A stretch of DNA of 64,000 nt from Amycolatopsis sp. (GCF_025464955.1 NZ_JAODNM010000167.1:1-64000); one strand, 5' to 3'; positions 55,870-64,000 are shown, numbered from the stretch's first letter. Made by a program: numbers and translations. The notes: generated from the sequence alone by a model not told the origin.

Positions 55870-56753
55870 TGACTCAGATGAGTGAGGAACGCGGAGGAGC
55901 CGCCGCGGCGGCCGACGGGCCACCGGCCCCGGAGAAGAAGGCATCCCGGGCGGGCCGCGACCTGCCCGCGGCCATCGGGGTCGGCCTGGTGCTGGGCGCG
56001 GCCGTCGTCGCGTCGCTGCTGACCGTGCGCTACCTGTTCCTCGCCATCATCGCCGCGGCGATCGCGATCGGGACCATCGAGCTGGCCGGCGTGCTCCGGC
56101 GGGCGGCGAACATCCGGATCGCGATGGTCCCGGTGCTCGTCGGCGGCCAGGCCATGATCTGGCTGGGCTGGCCGTTCGGTCGGGACGGCGTGCTCGCCTC
56201 GTTCGCGCTGACGGTGCTCGTGTGCCTGCTGTGGCGTCTCCCCGGGGGCGCCGAGGGGTACCTGCGAGACATCAGCGCGTCCATTTTCGCCGGCGCGTAC
56301 CTGCCGCTGTTCGGCGCGTTCGCGGCGATGCTGGTGCTGCCGCACGACGGCGCGGCCCGGGTGCTGACCTTCATGATCGGGGTCGTCGCCTCCGACACCG
56401 GTGGTTACATCGCCGGGGTGCTGGGCGGCAAGCACCCGATGGCGCCGAGTATCAGCCCGAAGAAGTCCTGGGAAGGGTTCGCCGGTTCCGTGGTGGCGGG
56501 CATCATCGCCGGTTCGCTGACGGTCAGCCTGATGCTGCACGGCCACGCCTGGCAGGGCGTTCTCTTCGGCATCGCGATCGTGCTCACCGCGACGCTGGGC
56601 GATCTGGTGGAATCGCTGATCAAGCGGGACCTCGGCGTCAAGGACATGGGCACGATGCTCCCCGGTCACGGCGGTCTGATGGACAGGCTCGACTCGCTGC
56701 TGCCGTCCGCCGTGGTCTCCTGGCTCCTGCTGTCGCTGTTCATCCCTGCCTGA
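55869..56753 (+). CDS. cdsA: Phosphatidate cytidylyltransferase
   Basis: A 294-residue membrane enzyme with about eight hydrophobic segments. ASDTGGYIAGVLGGKHPMAP and SPKKSWEGFAGS precede the CDP-diglyceride synthetase signature SLIKRDLGVKDMGTMLPGHG near residue 252. It makes CDP-diacylglycerol. Coupled to frr. Confidence 0.95.
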   Translation: MTQMSEERGGAAAAADGPPAPEKKASRAGRDLPAAIGVGLVLGAAVVASLLTVRYLFLAIIAAAIAIGTIELAGVLRRAANIRIAMVPVLVGGQAMIWLGWPFGRDGVLASFALTVLVCLLWRLPGGAEGYLRDISASIFAGAYLPLFGAFAAMLVLPHDGAARVLTFMIGVVASDTGGYIAGVLGGKHPMAPSISPKKSWEGFAGSVVAGIIAGSLTVSLMLHGHAWQGVLFGIAIVLTATLGDLVESLIKRDLGVKDMGTMLPGHGGLMDRLDSLLPSAVVSWLLLSLFIPA

Positions 56754-56761
56754 CGCGCGGC

Positions 56762-57607
56762 TCAGTCGTCGTAGGGGTCGTCCACCTCGGCGCGGCCCCA
56801 GTCCTGGTGCACCTGGGTGTGGTCGATGATCGCGAACACGGCGCCTTCCGGGTCGGCGAGGATGGCCATCCGCCCGAACGGTGTGTCGTACGGCTGGATG
56901 ACCACGGTGCCGCCCAGCATGAGGGCGTGGCCGGCGGCCGCGTCGGTCCCGCGTGCCGGGTCGACCTCGAAGTAGACCATCCAGTGCGGCGGGGTGTCCG
57001 GCAGGTATTCCGACCCCATCACGTAGCGGTAGAGCACCGGCTCGTTGGCCAGCAGCCATTCCACGTAGTCGACACTGGCACTGGTGCCGATCTGGCGGGT
57101 CGTGTAGTTGAACAGCTTGCGGTAGAAACGGTCCGCCGCTTCGCCGTCGTGCGTGTTGAGGTCGGCGCCGACGAACGTGTTGGTCGCGCCGGCGCCGAAA
57201 TCCCAGCTGACCGGCGGTCGCCAGAACACGATCGGCGCACCGCTGGCGTCGACCGCGTGCAGGATGCTTCCGCGCTCCGGGATCTCGACCGGTCCGAGCG
57301 TGACGCGCCCGCCGAGCGTCTCGACCCATTCCGCCGTGCTCGCGGTGTTCTGCACGGCAAGGTGGATGGTCCAGCCCGCGGGGCCGCCGGCGCCGACGCG
57401 GTAGCACCCACCGACCGGTACGCCGCCGAGTGTCGCGACGGCGTACCGGCCGGTCGGCGCGGCCGGATCGCGCCTGAGTTGGTACTGCCAGCCGAAAAGG
57501 CCGTTGTAGAAGTGCTGGATGGTGGCTTCGTCGTTGCACCCGAGCTCGACCCAGCACGGGATTCCGGAGGGCAGGACCGGTTCGCTGGCCGGGGAACTGA
57601 GAGACAT
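56762..57607 (-). CDS. VOC-family (glyoxalase-like) protein with two tandem domains
   Basis: A 281-residue protein with two VOC modules. One starts PCWVELGCNDEATIQHFYNG and includes GWQYQLRRDP; the second starts STNAxx-like GATNTFVGADLNTHDGEAAD and includes PPHWMVYFEVDPARGTDAAA. Such two-domain proteins resemble the hydroxylase/antibiotic-resistance (CFP32-like) group of actinobacteria; substrate unknown. ATG with AGGAG. Convergent with cdsA and divergent from a methyltransferase gene. Confidence 0.85.
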   Translation of the reverse strand: MSLSSPASEPVLPSGIPCWVELGCNDEATIQHFYNGLFGWQYQLRRDPAAPTGRYAVATLGGVPVGGCYRVGAGGPAGWTIHLAVQNTASTAEWVETLGGRVTLGPVEIPERGSILHAVDASGAPIVFWRPPVSWDFGAGATNTFVGADLNTHDGEAADRFYRKLFNYTTRQIGTSASVDYVEWLLANEPVLYRYVMGSEYLPDTPPHWMVYFEVDPARGTDAAAGHALMLGGTVVIQPYDTPFGRMAILADPEGAVFAIIDHTQVHQDWGRAEVDDPYDD

Positions 57608-57721
57608 ACTGAGCTCCTTGAGGATCTTCGGGTGAGTCTACTTGTTCACCGGAGGATCTTCGGCGCGAAATAGTGTCGATCGGCGTGGAACCGCCGAGGG
57701 CATCTCGACGTTGGAGCATCC

Positions 57722-58579
57722 GTGCGCTGGTTTCCCCGATCCGACCCGGCAAGGCTGCCGAGTCGTGCCCCGCGCAAGGCGGATGTGGTGCCCAGCCCGA
57801 ACATCTGGTACTACACAACGGCTTACGAGGTGGAGAACCAGGCTCAGGACGTCGACGGTGCGATCTGGCGTGCGCTGGGCGAGGAGTTCGACTGGACCGG
57901 TCGCGACGTTCTCGACATCGGCTGTGGCGACGGGTTCCACCTGCCTCGGTTCGCCGAGACCGCGAAGTCGGTGCTCGGGGTCGAACCGCACGAGCCGCTG
58001 TTCCGCGGTGCGGCCAAGAGGGTCGTGGAGATGCCGTCGATCGAAGTGCGGCATGGTTCCGCGCAGCGGCTGCCGGTCGCGGACGCGAGTGTCGACCTGG
58101 TCCACGCGCGCACCGCGTACTTCTTCGGTCCTGGTTGCGAGCCCGGCCTGCGTGAGGCGAACCGGGTGCTGCGGCCGGGCGGTGCGTTGGTCATCGTGGA
58201 TCTCGACGTCCGCAGCGAGCCCTATGGCCGCTGGATGCGTGCCGACTTGCCGAACTACGACCCGCCGGCCGTCGAGAGGTTCTTCGCCGACGCTGGTTTC
58301 GCCTGCCGCCGGGTGAAGACGGAATGGCGGTTCGCCGACCGCGCGAGCATGGAGTCGGTGCTGAAGATCGAGTTCAGCCCGAAGGTTGCTGAACGAGCCA
58401 TCGCGGATGTGGTGCGCGACAACGCTTTGCGGGCACGCTTAGGCGCGGGCGGCGCCGGGGTGACGCTGCCGGTGGGCTATCGGGTGCATACCCGGTTCAA
58501 GCCCACCGGCCTCGTCCTGCCTGGTCACTCGTCGTCTTCCGGCGCCGAGTCTTCCTCGACCTCGCCGAGGATTCCGTAG
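57722..58579 (+). CDS. Class I SAM-dependent methyltransferase
   Basis: A 285-residue methyltransferase. DVLDIGCGDGFHLPRFAE near residue 63 is the SAM loop, DASVDLVHARTAYFF follows near 120, and NRVLRPGGALVIVDLD near 145 is motif post-III. The last 25 residues are a Ser-rich tail opposite the end of the PadR gene (55-base convergent overlap), so the natural stop position is unusual but seems real. Substrate unknown. Confidence 0.85.
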   Translation: MRWFPRSDPARLPSRAPRKADVVPSPNIWYYTTAYEVENQAQDVDGAIWRALGEEFDWTGRDVLDIGCGDGFHLPRFAETAKSVLGVEPHEPLFRGAAKRVVEMPSIEVRHGSAQRLPVADASVDLVHARTAYFFGPGCEPGLREANRVLRPGGALVIVDLDVRSEPYGRWMRADLPNYDPPAVERFFADAGFACRRVKTEWRFADRASMESVLKIEFSPKVAERAIADVVRDNALRARLGAGGAGVTLPVGYRVHTRFKPTGLVLPGHSSSSGAESSSTSPRIP

Positions 58580-59151
58580 ATCGCCCGCCGTGCTTCGTTC
58601 AGCACGTCGACGGCCCTGGCCTTCTGGCCGGGTGTGCCGGCCTGGGAGACCTGGATCGCCGCGGCCATCAGGGTCGCGCCGGCTTTGCGCAGGCTGACCT
58701 CGTTGGGGTCGACGTCGTGGGCGATGTGCTCCCACGGCGGGACCGAGTCCTGGCTCTCTGCCGCGGCGCGGCCGGTGTCGGTGAGTTCGAAGAGGCGTTT
58801 GCCGCCTTCTTCCTTCACCGTCACCAGGCCTTCGTCGGCCAGCAGCTGCAGCGTGGGGTAAACCGAGCCGGGGCTCGGCTTCCAGAAGCCGCCGCTGCGC
58901 TCACCGATCTCGCCGATGATCTCGTAGCCGTGCCTCGGCTGCTCGGCCAGCAGCGCCAGGATCGCCGCGCGGACATCGCCGCGCCGTCCGCGCCTGCCGC
59001 CGTGCCCTCGCGGTCCGCCGTGACCTCGGCCCTGTCCGCCTCGTCCGCCCGGGCCACCAGGGCCCCAGCCGGGAGGGAACTCGCCGAAGCCGCCGCGGCC
59101 ACGGGGACCGAACGCTTCTCGTACATGGGGGGGTGGGAATGGCTTTCTCAT
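58525..59151 (-). CDS. PadR-family transcriptional regulator with Gly-rich N-terminus
   Basis: A 208-residue regulator. The first 55 residues are Gly/Pro/Arg-rich (GFGEFPPGWGPGGPGG and more). The PadR winged helix follows: DVRAAILALLAEQPRHGYEI, SPGSVYPTLQLLADEGLV and GKRLFELTDTGRA. ATG 59151 chosen because the upstream frame overlaps a different gene. A CGATATATCG palindrome 38 bases upstream is a likely autoregulatory site. Gly-rich extensions of this kind recur in actinobacterial PadR proteins. Confidence 0.88.
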   Translation of the reverse strand: MRKPFPPPHVREAFGPRGRGGFGEFPPGWGPGGPGGRGGQGRGHGGPRGHGGRRGRRGDVRAAILALLAEQPRHGYEIIGEIGERSGGFWKPSPGSVYPTLQLLADEGLVTVKEEGGKRLFELTDTGRAAAESQDSVPPWEHIAHDVDPNEVSLRKAGATLMAAAIQVSQAGTPGQKARAVDVLNEARRAIYGILGEVEEDSAPEDDE

Positions 59152-59188
59152 ATCGTTTGTCCTTCCAAGTTGTGTTCCGACATGCTTA

Positions 59189-59198
59189 CGATATATCG
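59189..59198. promoter_or_regulatory. Candidate PadR operator
   Basis: CGATATATCG is a perfect AT-rich palindrome 38 bases upstream of the PadR start, with another TATCG next to the start codon at 59149. Confidence 0.45.
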
Positions 59199-59281
59199 GA
59201 ACCGCTCGTTGTGCAACCTCGGTCGGAAAATGCGAGTGCTTCCGCTGGTCAGCGCGCGTAGGCAATAGGCGACGTACCTCG

Positions 59282-59920
59282 TCACGTAGATCGGCATGGC
59301 GACCTCCGTCGCGGACAGCACGGCGACAGCGCAGCCGTAGCCGAGTAACCAGCGTCGGCCGCGTTGTGGACCACACCACCACGGCCACGGACGAGCAGCC
59401 GGAAGTCGATCGGCTCCTCACCGCCCTCGGGCAGCGGCAGGCCGAAGGCGGTGAGCACCCGCGCCGGCGCTGTCGGCGACACCACGTCCACGACGTCGAC
59501 GAGCTTGGTGTCCGGCAGGATCCGGTTGAGCATGTAGAAGCTCTTGTCGGGGCGGTCACTCGCCTCGACCTTCATCGGATTGCGCCAGTTGGGCTCGAGC
59601 CGCGTGTAGGGGACCGTGCCCTCTTCGGAGAAGTCCCTGGCGAGCACGGTCACCTTCGGCGAGTGGTGCGAGTCGCAGCGCGCCATCACCCCGTCGACAT
59701 TGGCCGTCACGTTGCGCAGACCCCACAGCGGCCGTGGCGTCTCGACCACGGTGCGGTCGGACCCGTCGGCCTTCATCCGCAGGATTGCGTCGATCCGCCC
59801 GCGTTCGAGGTCGGCGATGGCGCTGAGGTAGACCAGGTCGTCGCGGCCGATCGACAGCCGTGCCGTTTTGCCCGTCAGAATCGCGTGATCGAGGGAGACC
59901 ACCTGGCGAACGGTATGCAT
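59282..59920 (-). CDS. Protein of unknown function, beta-propeller-like fragment
   Basis: About 212 residues from ATG 59920. The repeated pattern TARLSIGRDDLVYLSA, AILRMKADGSDRTVVETP, VTANVDGVMARCDSHHSP and FYMLNRILPDTKLVDVV looks like successive propeller blades, but there are too few for a full propeller. After ADAGYS the sequence becomes Pro/Cys/Arg-rich and out of character, as if the frame had been lost. A hydrophobic stretch continues in another frame. Likely a truncated gene. An AACCGG/CCGGTT dyad lies at 59931-59944, just upstream. Confidence 0.45.
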   Translation of the reverse strand: MHTVRQVVSLDHAILTGKTARLSIGRDDLVYLSAIADLERGRIDAILRMKADGSDRTVVETPRPLWGLRNVTANVDGVMARCDSHHSPKVTVLARDFSEEGTVPYTRLEPNWRNPMKVEASDRPDKSFYMLNRILPDTKLVDVVDVVSPTAPARVLTAFGLPLPEGGEEPIDFRLLVRGRGGVVHNAADAGYSATAALSPCCPRRRSPCRST

Positions 59921-60081
59921 GCGGCCAGTCAACCGGGACCGGTTCCTGGTCACAGCGGGCGATCGGGCAAGGGATCGGGTGAGCGGGCTACGCCAGGTGC
60001 TGTGTCATCAGGATTTCATCGGTCATCGCTACCTTGGGAATCCGTAGTCCCGATCATGCCGATTCCGATCAGGAGTTCCTG

Positions 60082-61065
60082 GTGAGCGAGTACCGACCCA
60101 CCCGCAGAAGTGTCTTGAAGACCGCCGGTGGAATAACCGCGGCGATGGCGCTCAGCGGCATAGCCAGTGTTGCGATGGCGTCGACGGCGAGCGCGGCCGA
60201 CGACGGCTTCGGGCTGCACATCGTGGACCGGAACGAAAACGACGCCCGCATGTGGTACTACCGCTTCCAGACCGACGCGATCGGCTGGAATCCCGCCGTC
60301 AACGTCCTGCTCCCGGACGACTACCACACCAGTGGTCGTACCTATCCCGTCCTTTATCTGTTCCACGGCGGACTGGAAGATTTCATTTCTTTCGACCAAA
60401 AAGGAATCCGTGACTGGACGGCCGGAAAGCCGATCATCGTCGTGATGCCCGACGGTGGCCAGGCAGGCTGGTACGCCAATCCCGTCAGCTCCAACGTCGG
60501 ACCCCGGAACTGGGAGAACTTCCACCTCACGCAGTTGCTCCCGTGGATCGAGGCGAACTTCCGGACCTTCGCCGAGTACGACGGCCGCGCGGTCTCCGGG
60601 TTCTCGATGGGCGGCTTCGGCGCGTTGAAGTACGCGGCCAAGTACTGGGGCACCTTCGCTTCGGTGAGCGCGCACTCCGGACCGGCCAGCCTGCGCCGGG
60701 ACGCCGGCGCGGTGGTCCACTGGGCCAACGTGTCCTCCGCCGTCAAGGACCTCGCCGGAGGCACGATCTACGGCGTGCCGCTGTGGGACGAGGCGAGGGT
60801 CACCGCCGACAACCCGGTCGAGCGGCTCGAGAGCTACCGCAACAAGCGGGTCTTCCTGGTCGCCGGCACCAGCCCCGACCCGACCAATCCGTTCGACCAG
60901 TTCAACGAGACCGAGGTGCTCGCCGGCCAGCGTGAGTTCCGTGGTCTCCTCGACAACGCCGGCATCCCGCACGAGTGGCACGAGGAGCCGGGCGGCCACT
61001 TCGTCCGCGACTACCTGTTCAAAGCGGACCTCGACGGCATCATCGGCCGGCTTCGTAAGGCGTAG
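60082..61065 (+). CDS. Secreted esterase, antigen-85/esterase-D-like, Tat signal
   Basis: A 327-residue alpha/beta hydrolase. It starts with a twin-arginine signal (TRRSVLKTAGGITAAMALSG, cleavage near ASAAD). FHGGLEDFISF near residue 110 is the oxyanion loop, SGFSMGGFGALKYAAKYW near 170 the Ser nucleophile, and EEPGGHFVRDYLF near 300 the catalytic His. The family holds mycolyltransferases and related esterases. GTG 60082 with AGGAG at seven bases. A perfect hairpin follows its stop. Confidence 0.88.
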   Translation: MSEYRPTRRSVLKTAGGITAAMALSGIASVAMASTASAADDGFGLHIVDRNENDARMWYYRFQTDAIGWNPAVNVLLPDDYHTSGRTYPVLYLFHGGLEDFISFDQKGIRDWTAGKPIIVVMPDGGQAGWYANPVSSNVGPRNWENFHLTQLLPWIEANFRTFAEYDGRAVSGFSMGGFGALKYAAKYWGTFASVSAHSGPASLRRDAGAVVHWANVSSAVKDLAGGTIYGVPLWDEARVTADNPVERLESYRNKRVFLVAGTSPDPTNPFDQFNETEVLAGQREFRGLLDNAGIPHEWHEEPGGHFVRDYLFKADLDGIIGRLRKA

Positions 61066-61075
61066 ACCGGCCGCT

Positions 61076-61112
61076 ACCTCGTCTCCGCTTGCACAGCAGG
61101 CGGAGACGAGGT
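61076..61112 (+). terminator. Hairpin terminator after the esterase gene
   Basis: 13-base-pair perfect stem (61076-61088 with 61100-61112), 11-base loop, no T-run, 10 bases after the stop. Confidence 0.75.
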
Positions 61113-61178
61113 CGTCTCAGCCCGCTGACCAGCCCATCTATCTGCTGTGCGCGGCGGCATGGGACACTAGCAGACGCT

Positions 61179-62300
61179 ATGACTGTCCTCCCGCTTGTTT
61201 TCGATGCCCCGCGCCGCGGGCTCCCGCCGCGCCACCTTGCCGACCTCACCTCCGCCGAGCGTGCCGCCGCCGTGGTCGAGCTGGGTGAGAAGCCCTTCCG
61301 AGCCAAGCAGCTGTCGAACCACTACTTCTCCCGGCTGACCGTCGACCCCGAGGCGATGACCGACATCCCGGCCGAGTCTCGCCAGCGCCTGGTCGACGAG
61401 CTGATGCCGCCGCTGCTCACCGAGGTCCGCGCGATGGCCTGCGACGATGGCAGCACCCGCAAGACCCTGTGGCGCGCCCATGACCGCACGCTGATCGAGA
61501 CCGTGCTCATGCGCTACCCCGACCGTGCCACGCTGTGCATCTCCAGCCAGGCCGGGTGCGGAATGGCCTGCCCGTTCTGCGCTACCGGCCAGGGCGGCCT
61601 CGAGCGCAACCTGTCCACCGCGGAGATCGTCGACCAGGTCCGCTCCGCCGCCGCCGTCATGCGCGACGGCCTGATGGCCGACTCCACCGGCGTGCCCACC
61701 CCCGGCCGCCTGTCGAACATCGTCTTCATGGGTATGGGCGAACCGCTCGCGAACTACAAGCGTGTCGTCGCGGCGGTGCGTCGGATCACGGAGCCTGCTC
61801 CGGATGGTTTGGGGATTTCGCAGCGTTCGGTGACGGTGTCGACGGTGGGTCTGGCGCCGGCGATCCGGAAGTTGGCGGACGAGAAGATGCAGGTCCGCTT
61901 GGCGGTGTCGTTGCACACTCCGGATGACGAGCTTCGGGACACGTTGGTGCCGGTGAACAACCGGTGGTCGGTGGATGAGGTTCTGTCCGCGGCTCGGTAT
62001 TACGCGGATACGTCGGGTCGTCGGGTGTCGATCGAGTATGCCTTGATCCGGGATATCAATGATCAGCCGTGGCGTGCGCAGTTGTTGGCGAAGGTGTTGA
62101 AGAAGCACTTGGGGCATTTGGTGCATGTGAACGTGATTCCGTTGAATCCGACGCCGGGTTCGAAGTGGGATGCGGCGCCGAAGCCGGTTGAGCGGGAGTT
62201 TGTGCGCTTGGTGAATGCCGGTGGTGTGCCGTGCACGGTTCGTGACACCCGCGGCCAGGAGATCGCCGCAGCCTGCGGGCAGTTGGCGGCCGAGGGCTGA
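61179..62300 (+). CDS. rlmN: 23S rRNA/tRNA (adenine-C2)-methyltransferase RlmN
   Basis: A 373-residue radical SAM enzyme. CGMACPFCATG near residue 128 binds the 4Fe-4S cluster, SNIVFMGMGEPLANYKRVVA near 180 is typical, and the second essential Cys lies near the end in GQEIAAACGQL. It methylates A2503 of 23S rRNA. ATG 61179. From about 61775 to 62235 codon use changes sharply: Leu becomes mostly TTG and third positions become G/T, while both ends of the gene use C-rich codons like the rest of the window. Confidence 0.95.
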   Translation: MTVLPLVFDAPRRGLPPRHLADLTSAERAAAVVELGEKPFRAKQLSNHYFSRLTVDPEAMTDIPAESRQRLVDELMPPLLTEVRAMACDDGSTRKTLWRAHDRTLIETVLMRYPDRATLCISSQAGCGMACPFCATGQGGLERNLSTAEIVDQVRSAAAVMRDGLMADSTGVPTPGRLSNIVFMGMGEPLANYKRVVAAVRRITEPAPDGLGISQRSVTVSTVGLAPAIRKLADEKMQVRLAVSLHTPDDELRDTLVPVNNRWSVDEVLSAARYYADTSGRRVSIEYALIRDINDQPWRAQLLAKVLKKHLGHLVHVNVIPLNPTPGSKWDAAPKPVEREFVRLVNAGGVPCTVRDTRGQEIAAACGQLAAEG

Positions 62301-62458
62301 GTTCTCCTTCGTTTACCAGGGCACGACCTGCCCTCGGTAGTCGAGAAACTGCAGATCCGGCTCACCACTGTGGCGATCGATCGTGTCCGTTGGCAGCGAG
62401 CAGAACGTCGCCTGCCTGCCCGCAACCCACCCCGCTCGCCCGCCGGCGGACGTTGGTC

Positions 62459-62560
62459 ATGGCGGACCTCGACGCTGAAGAGATCCTCGGCGCGCAAATC
62501 CGTCGAACCACCTCGGTCGAGGCGAAGTTCGAACTCATCGCCGCCGGGCACGGCATCTCG
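62459..62560 (+). pseudogene. Possible fragment of a LysR-type regulator
   Basis: Within the 357-base gap after rlmN, one frame reads TTSVEAKFELIAAGHGIS, close to the TVEEKLELVAAGRGI stretch of LysR-type effector domains. The frame then turns into unrelated Arg-rich sequence, and nothing else of a LysR protein is visible. The rest of 62301-62657 holds no gene I can support. Confidence 0.3.
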
Positions 62561-62657
62561 CCACGCTGGGCGACCAGGAACGGACGGAGACGGCCGCTAT
62601 TTGACTGGATTCTGAACGGCCGCGGTCAAGATCACGGACAGCCGAGAGGAGCCGTCC

Positions 62658-63245
62658 GTGCCTGTGACCGTGGTGCTCGCCTGCACCCCAGAACACCGCC
62701 CTGAGCTGCGCCAGCTGCTGAGGGCTGCGGGTATCACCGTCGTCGCCGAGGAGGATGGCGCCGCGGAAGCCGAGAGCGCGGTCCGGCAGCTCCGGCCCGA
62801 CGTGCTCGTCCTGGCGGGGCTCCTGCCCGGGGCGACCGTTCCAGGGGCGCCGGCGCTTGCCCTTTTGGGCAGAGATGACGAGGACGCTCTGCTCGCCGCG
62901 ATCAAAGCCGGGTGCCGCGGTTTCCTGAGCGTCGACGTCGCAGCCGACGACCTCGCCCGCGCGGTCCGGAGCCTCGCGTCGGGGGCGGCGGTGTTCGGCG
63001 CCGACGTCGCCGATCGGGTCACCCACTGGCTGACGGGCCCGCTTCCACCTGCGGATCCGGTGCTCAGCGTCCGGGAGCGCCAGTTCCTCGACCTCGTGTC
63101 GAGCGGCCTTTCGGATGCCGCGATCGCGGTCCGACTGGGCATCGCGGTGAAGACTGTCCGCAACTACCGAGCACTCGCCTACCGGAAGCTGGGCGTCCAG
63201 AGCAGGACGGAGGCGATGGCCAGGTTGGCCCGCGTGGCCAGTTGA
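62658..63245 (+). CDS. LuxR-family response regulator with degenerate receiver
   Basis: A 195-residue protein with an N-terminal receiver-like domain and a C-terminal LuxR HTH (LSVRERQFLDLVSSGLSDAA then IAVRLGIAVKTVRNYRALAY). The receiver has lost its phosphorylation chemistry: Ala53 (VLVLAGLLPG) stands where Asp should be, the early acidic pair is ACTPE, and Val92 (FLSVD) replaces the conserved Lys. The Asp-to-Lys interval is also about ten residues short. GTG with GAGGAG upstream. No histidine kinase gene is adjacent. Confidence 0.88.
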   Translation: MPVTVVLACTPEHRPELRQLLRAAGITVVAEEDGAAEAESAVRQLRPDVLVLAGLLPGATVPGAPALALLGRDDEDALLAAIKAGCRGFLSVDVAADDLARAVRSLASGAAVFGADVADRVTHWLTGPLPPADPVLSVRERQFLDLVSSGLSDAAIAVRLGIAVKTVRNYRALAYRKLGVQSRTEAMARLARVAS

Positions 63246-63370
63246 TCGCGTCGAGCCGGGTTGACCAGCATTGGACCGGTCCAGCACGCTGACCGCATGC
63301 CGCCCGTTCGAGAGGTACCTCCAGCTGTTCCCACCGCACCTGTACCCGAGGTCTGAAGCCGAGGGGTGGC

Positions 63371-64000
63371 ATGGAACTGCGGTTACTGGGGGCGGTGGAG
63401 GCCCGTGAGGGCGCTGACGTCGTCCCGCTCGGGCCCCGTCAGCGACGGCTGGTCCTCGCGGTGCTCGCGTGGGAAGTCAACCGAATGGTCCCGCTCGACC
63501 GCCTGGTCGATCTGATCTGGCCGGACGCCCCGCCGCCGGCCACGGCCACGCACGCCGTCCGGGTGTGTGTCTCGCAGCTGCGTTCGCTGCTGGCCGGCAA
63601 CGGCGACCTCGAGCTGCTGACGGAGGGCCCGGGGTACCTGCTGCGCGCGGACCCGCAGCTGATCGACGTCCACCGGTTCCGGGCGTTGACCGCGCAGGCC
63701 CGCGAGACCGGCGAAGATCAGCCAAGAGTGGAGTTGCTCGACGAAGCGCTGAGCCTGTGGCGGGGTCCAGCGCTGGCCGGGACGGCGTCGTGGCTGACGC
63801 GTGAGCGGTTGTGTTCCGGTGTCGAAGAGGTTCGGCTGCTCGCTGTCGAGGATCGGCTGGACGCCCTGCTGCGGCTCGGCCGCCACCACGAGATCATCGA
63901 CGAGTTGACGTCCCTTGTGGACACTCATCCGACCCGTGAACGATTGGTGGGGCAGCTGTTGCTCGCGCTCTACCGAGGCGGACGCGCGGGCCGTGCGCTG
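63371..64000 (+). CDS. AfsR/SARP-type regulator, N-terminal part, cut by window edge
   Basis: 210 residues are visible and the frame is open to the right edge. It starts MELRLLGAVEAREGADVVPL; the OmpR-like winged helix has GPRQRRLVLAVLAWEVNRMV and THAVRVCVSQLRSLLAGNGD. The bacterial transcriptional activation domain starts near residue 95 with IDVHRFRALTAQARE and includes LLDEALSLWRGPALAG. Such proteins often activate secondary metabolism; total size and partner domains lie outside the window. GAGGGG precedes the ATG. Confidence 0.85.
   Translation, partial: MELRLLGAVEAREGADVVPLGPRQRRLVLAVLAWEVNRMVPLDRLVDLIWPDAPPPATATHAVRVCVSQLRSLLAGNGDLELLTEGPGYLLRADPQLIDVHRFRALTAQARETGEDQPRVELLDEALSLWRGPALAGTASWLTRERLCSGVEEVRLLAVEDRLDALLRLGRHHEIIDELTSLVDTHPTRERLVGQLLLALYRGGRAGRAL

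Noticed and set aside
63371..64000. Start of a biosynthetic gene cluster at the right edge
   Set aside because: Only one partial SARP-like regulator is visible; no biosynthetic gene is in the window, so the claim cannot be supported.

Overview
The window is about 64 kb of very GC-rich actinobacterial chromosome. Strong third-position C/G bias, many GTG starts, ATGA/GTGA stop-start overlaps, a WhiG-type sigma factor, DUF397 and XRE/DUF5753 genes, and dispersed intergenic palindromes all point to the Pseudonocardiales. An Amycolatopsis-like genome is my best inference; no rRNA or other marker in the window proves the genus.

Region 1 (1-13.9 kb) starts with the tail of an HNH endonuclease and a DUF2786 protein. 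It then holds a purine-degradation unit: a PucR-family regulator divergent from a five-gene operon (xanthine dehydrogenase FAD and FeS subunits, 8-oxoguanine deaminase, molybdenum subunit, guanine deaminase). An NCS2 purine permease follows, coupled to a free-standing protein resembling the C-terminal domain of allophanate hydrolase. Two unknown genes, a TetR regulator with a divergent alpha/beta hydrolase, and a gene-free patch of nested repeats come next.

Region 2 (13.9-22.9 kb) completes ureide catabolism. Uricase, HIU hydrolase and OHCU decarboxylase are on the minus strand; hydroxypyruvate isomerase, tartronate semialdehyde reductase and glyoxylate carboligase are on the plus strand; allantoinase and allantoicase follow. 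Between the two arms sits an unusual regulator, an MTH1187/thiamine-binding-like domain joined to a YheO-type HTH. Guanine, 8-oxoguanine and xanthine would flow to urate, allantoin, allantoate, urea plus ureidoglycolate, glyoxylate and glycerate. No ureidoglycolate lyase, urease or glycerate kinase is visible here.

Region 3 (23-29 kb) has map, then a small foreign-looking island: DUF397, a broken XRE/DUF5753 regulator, and a tail-to-tail RelE-like toxin/HTH antitoxin pair. metY with a CoA-binding gene, and an FhuF-like [2Fe-2S] protein with an RlmA-type methyltransferase, follow.

Region 4 (29-35 kb) is the nitrogen operon amtB-glnK-glnD behind GlnR-like half-sites, then ku and small unknown genes.

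Region 5 (35-62 kb) is the conserved housekeeping backbone: ffh, rpsP, khpA, rimM, trmD, rplS, lepB, rnhB, yraN, yifB, dprA, xerC, whiG, rpsB, tsf, pyrH, frr, cdsA and rlmN. It is interrupted by a decayed ABC transporter, a MarR/P450 pair with an atypical P450, and a PadR/methyltransferase/esterase segment. The window ends with a response regulator lacking phosphorylation residues and the start of a SARP/AfsR-type regulator.
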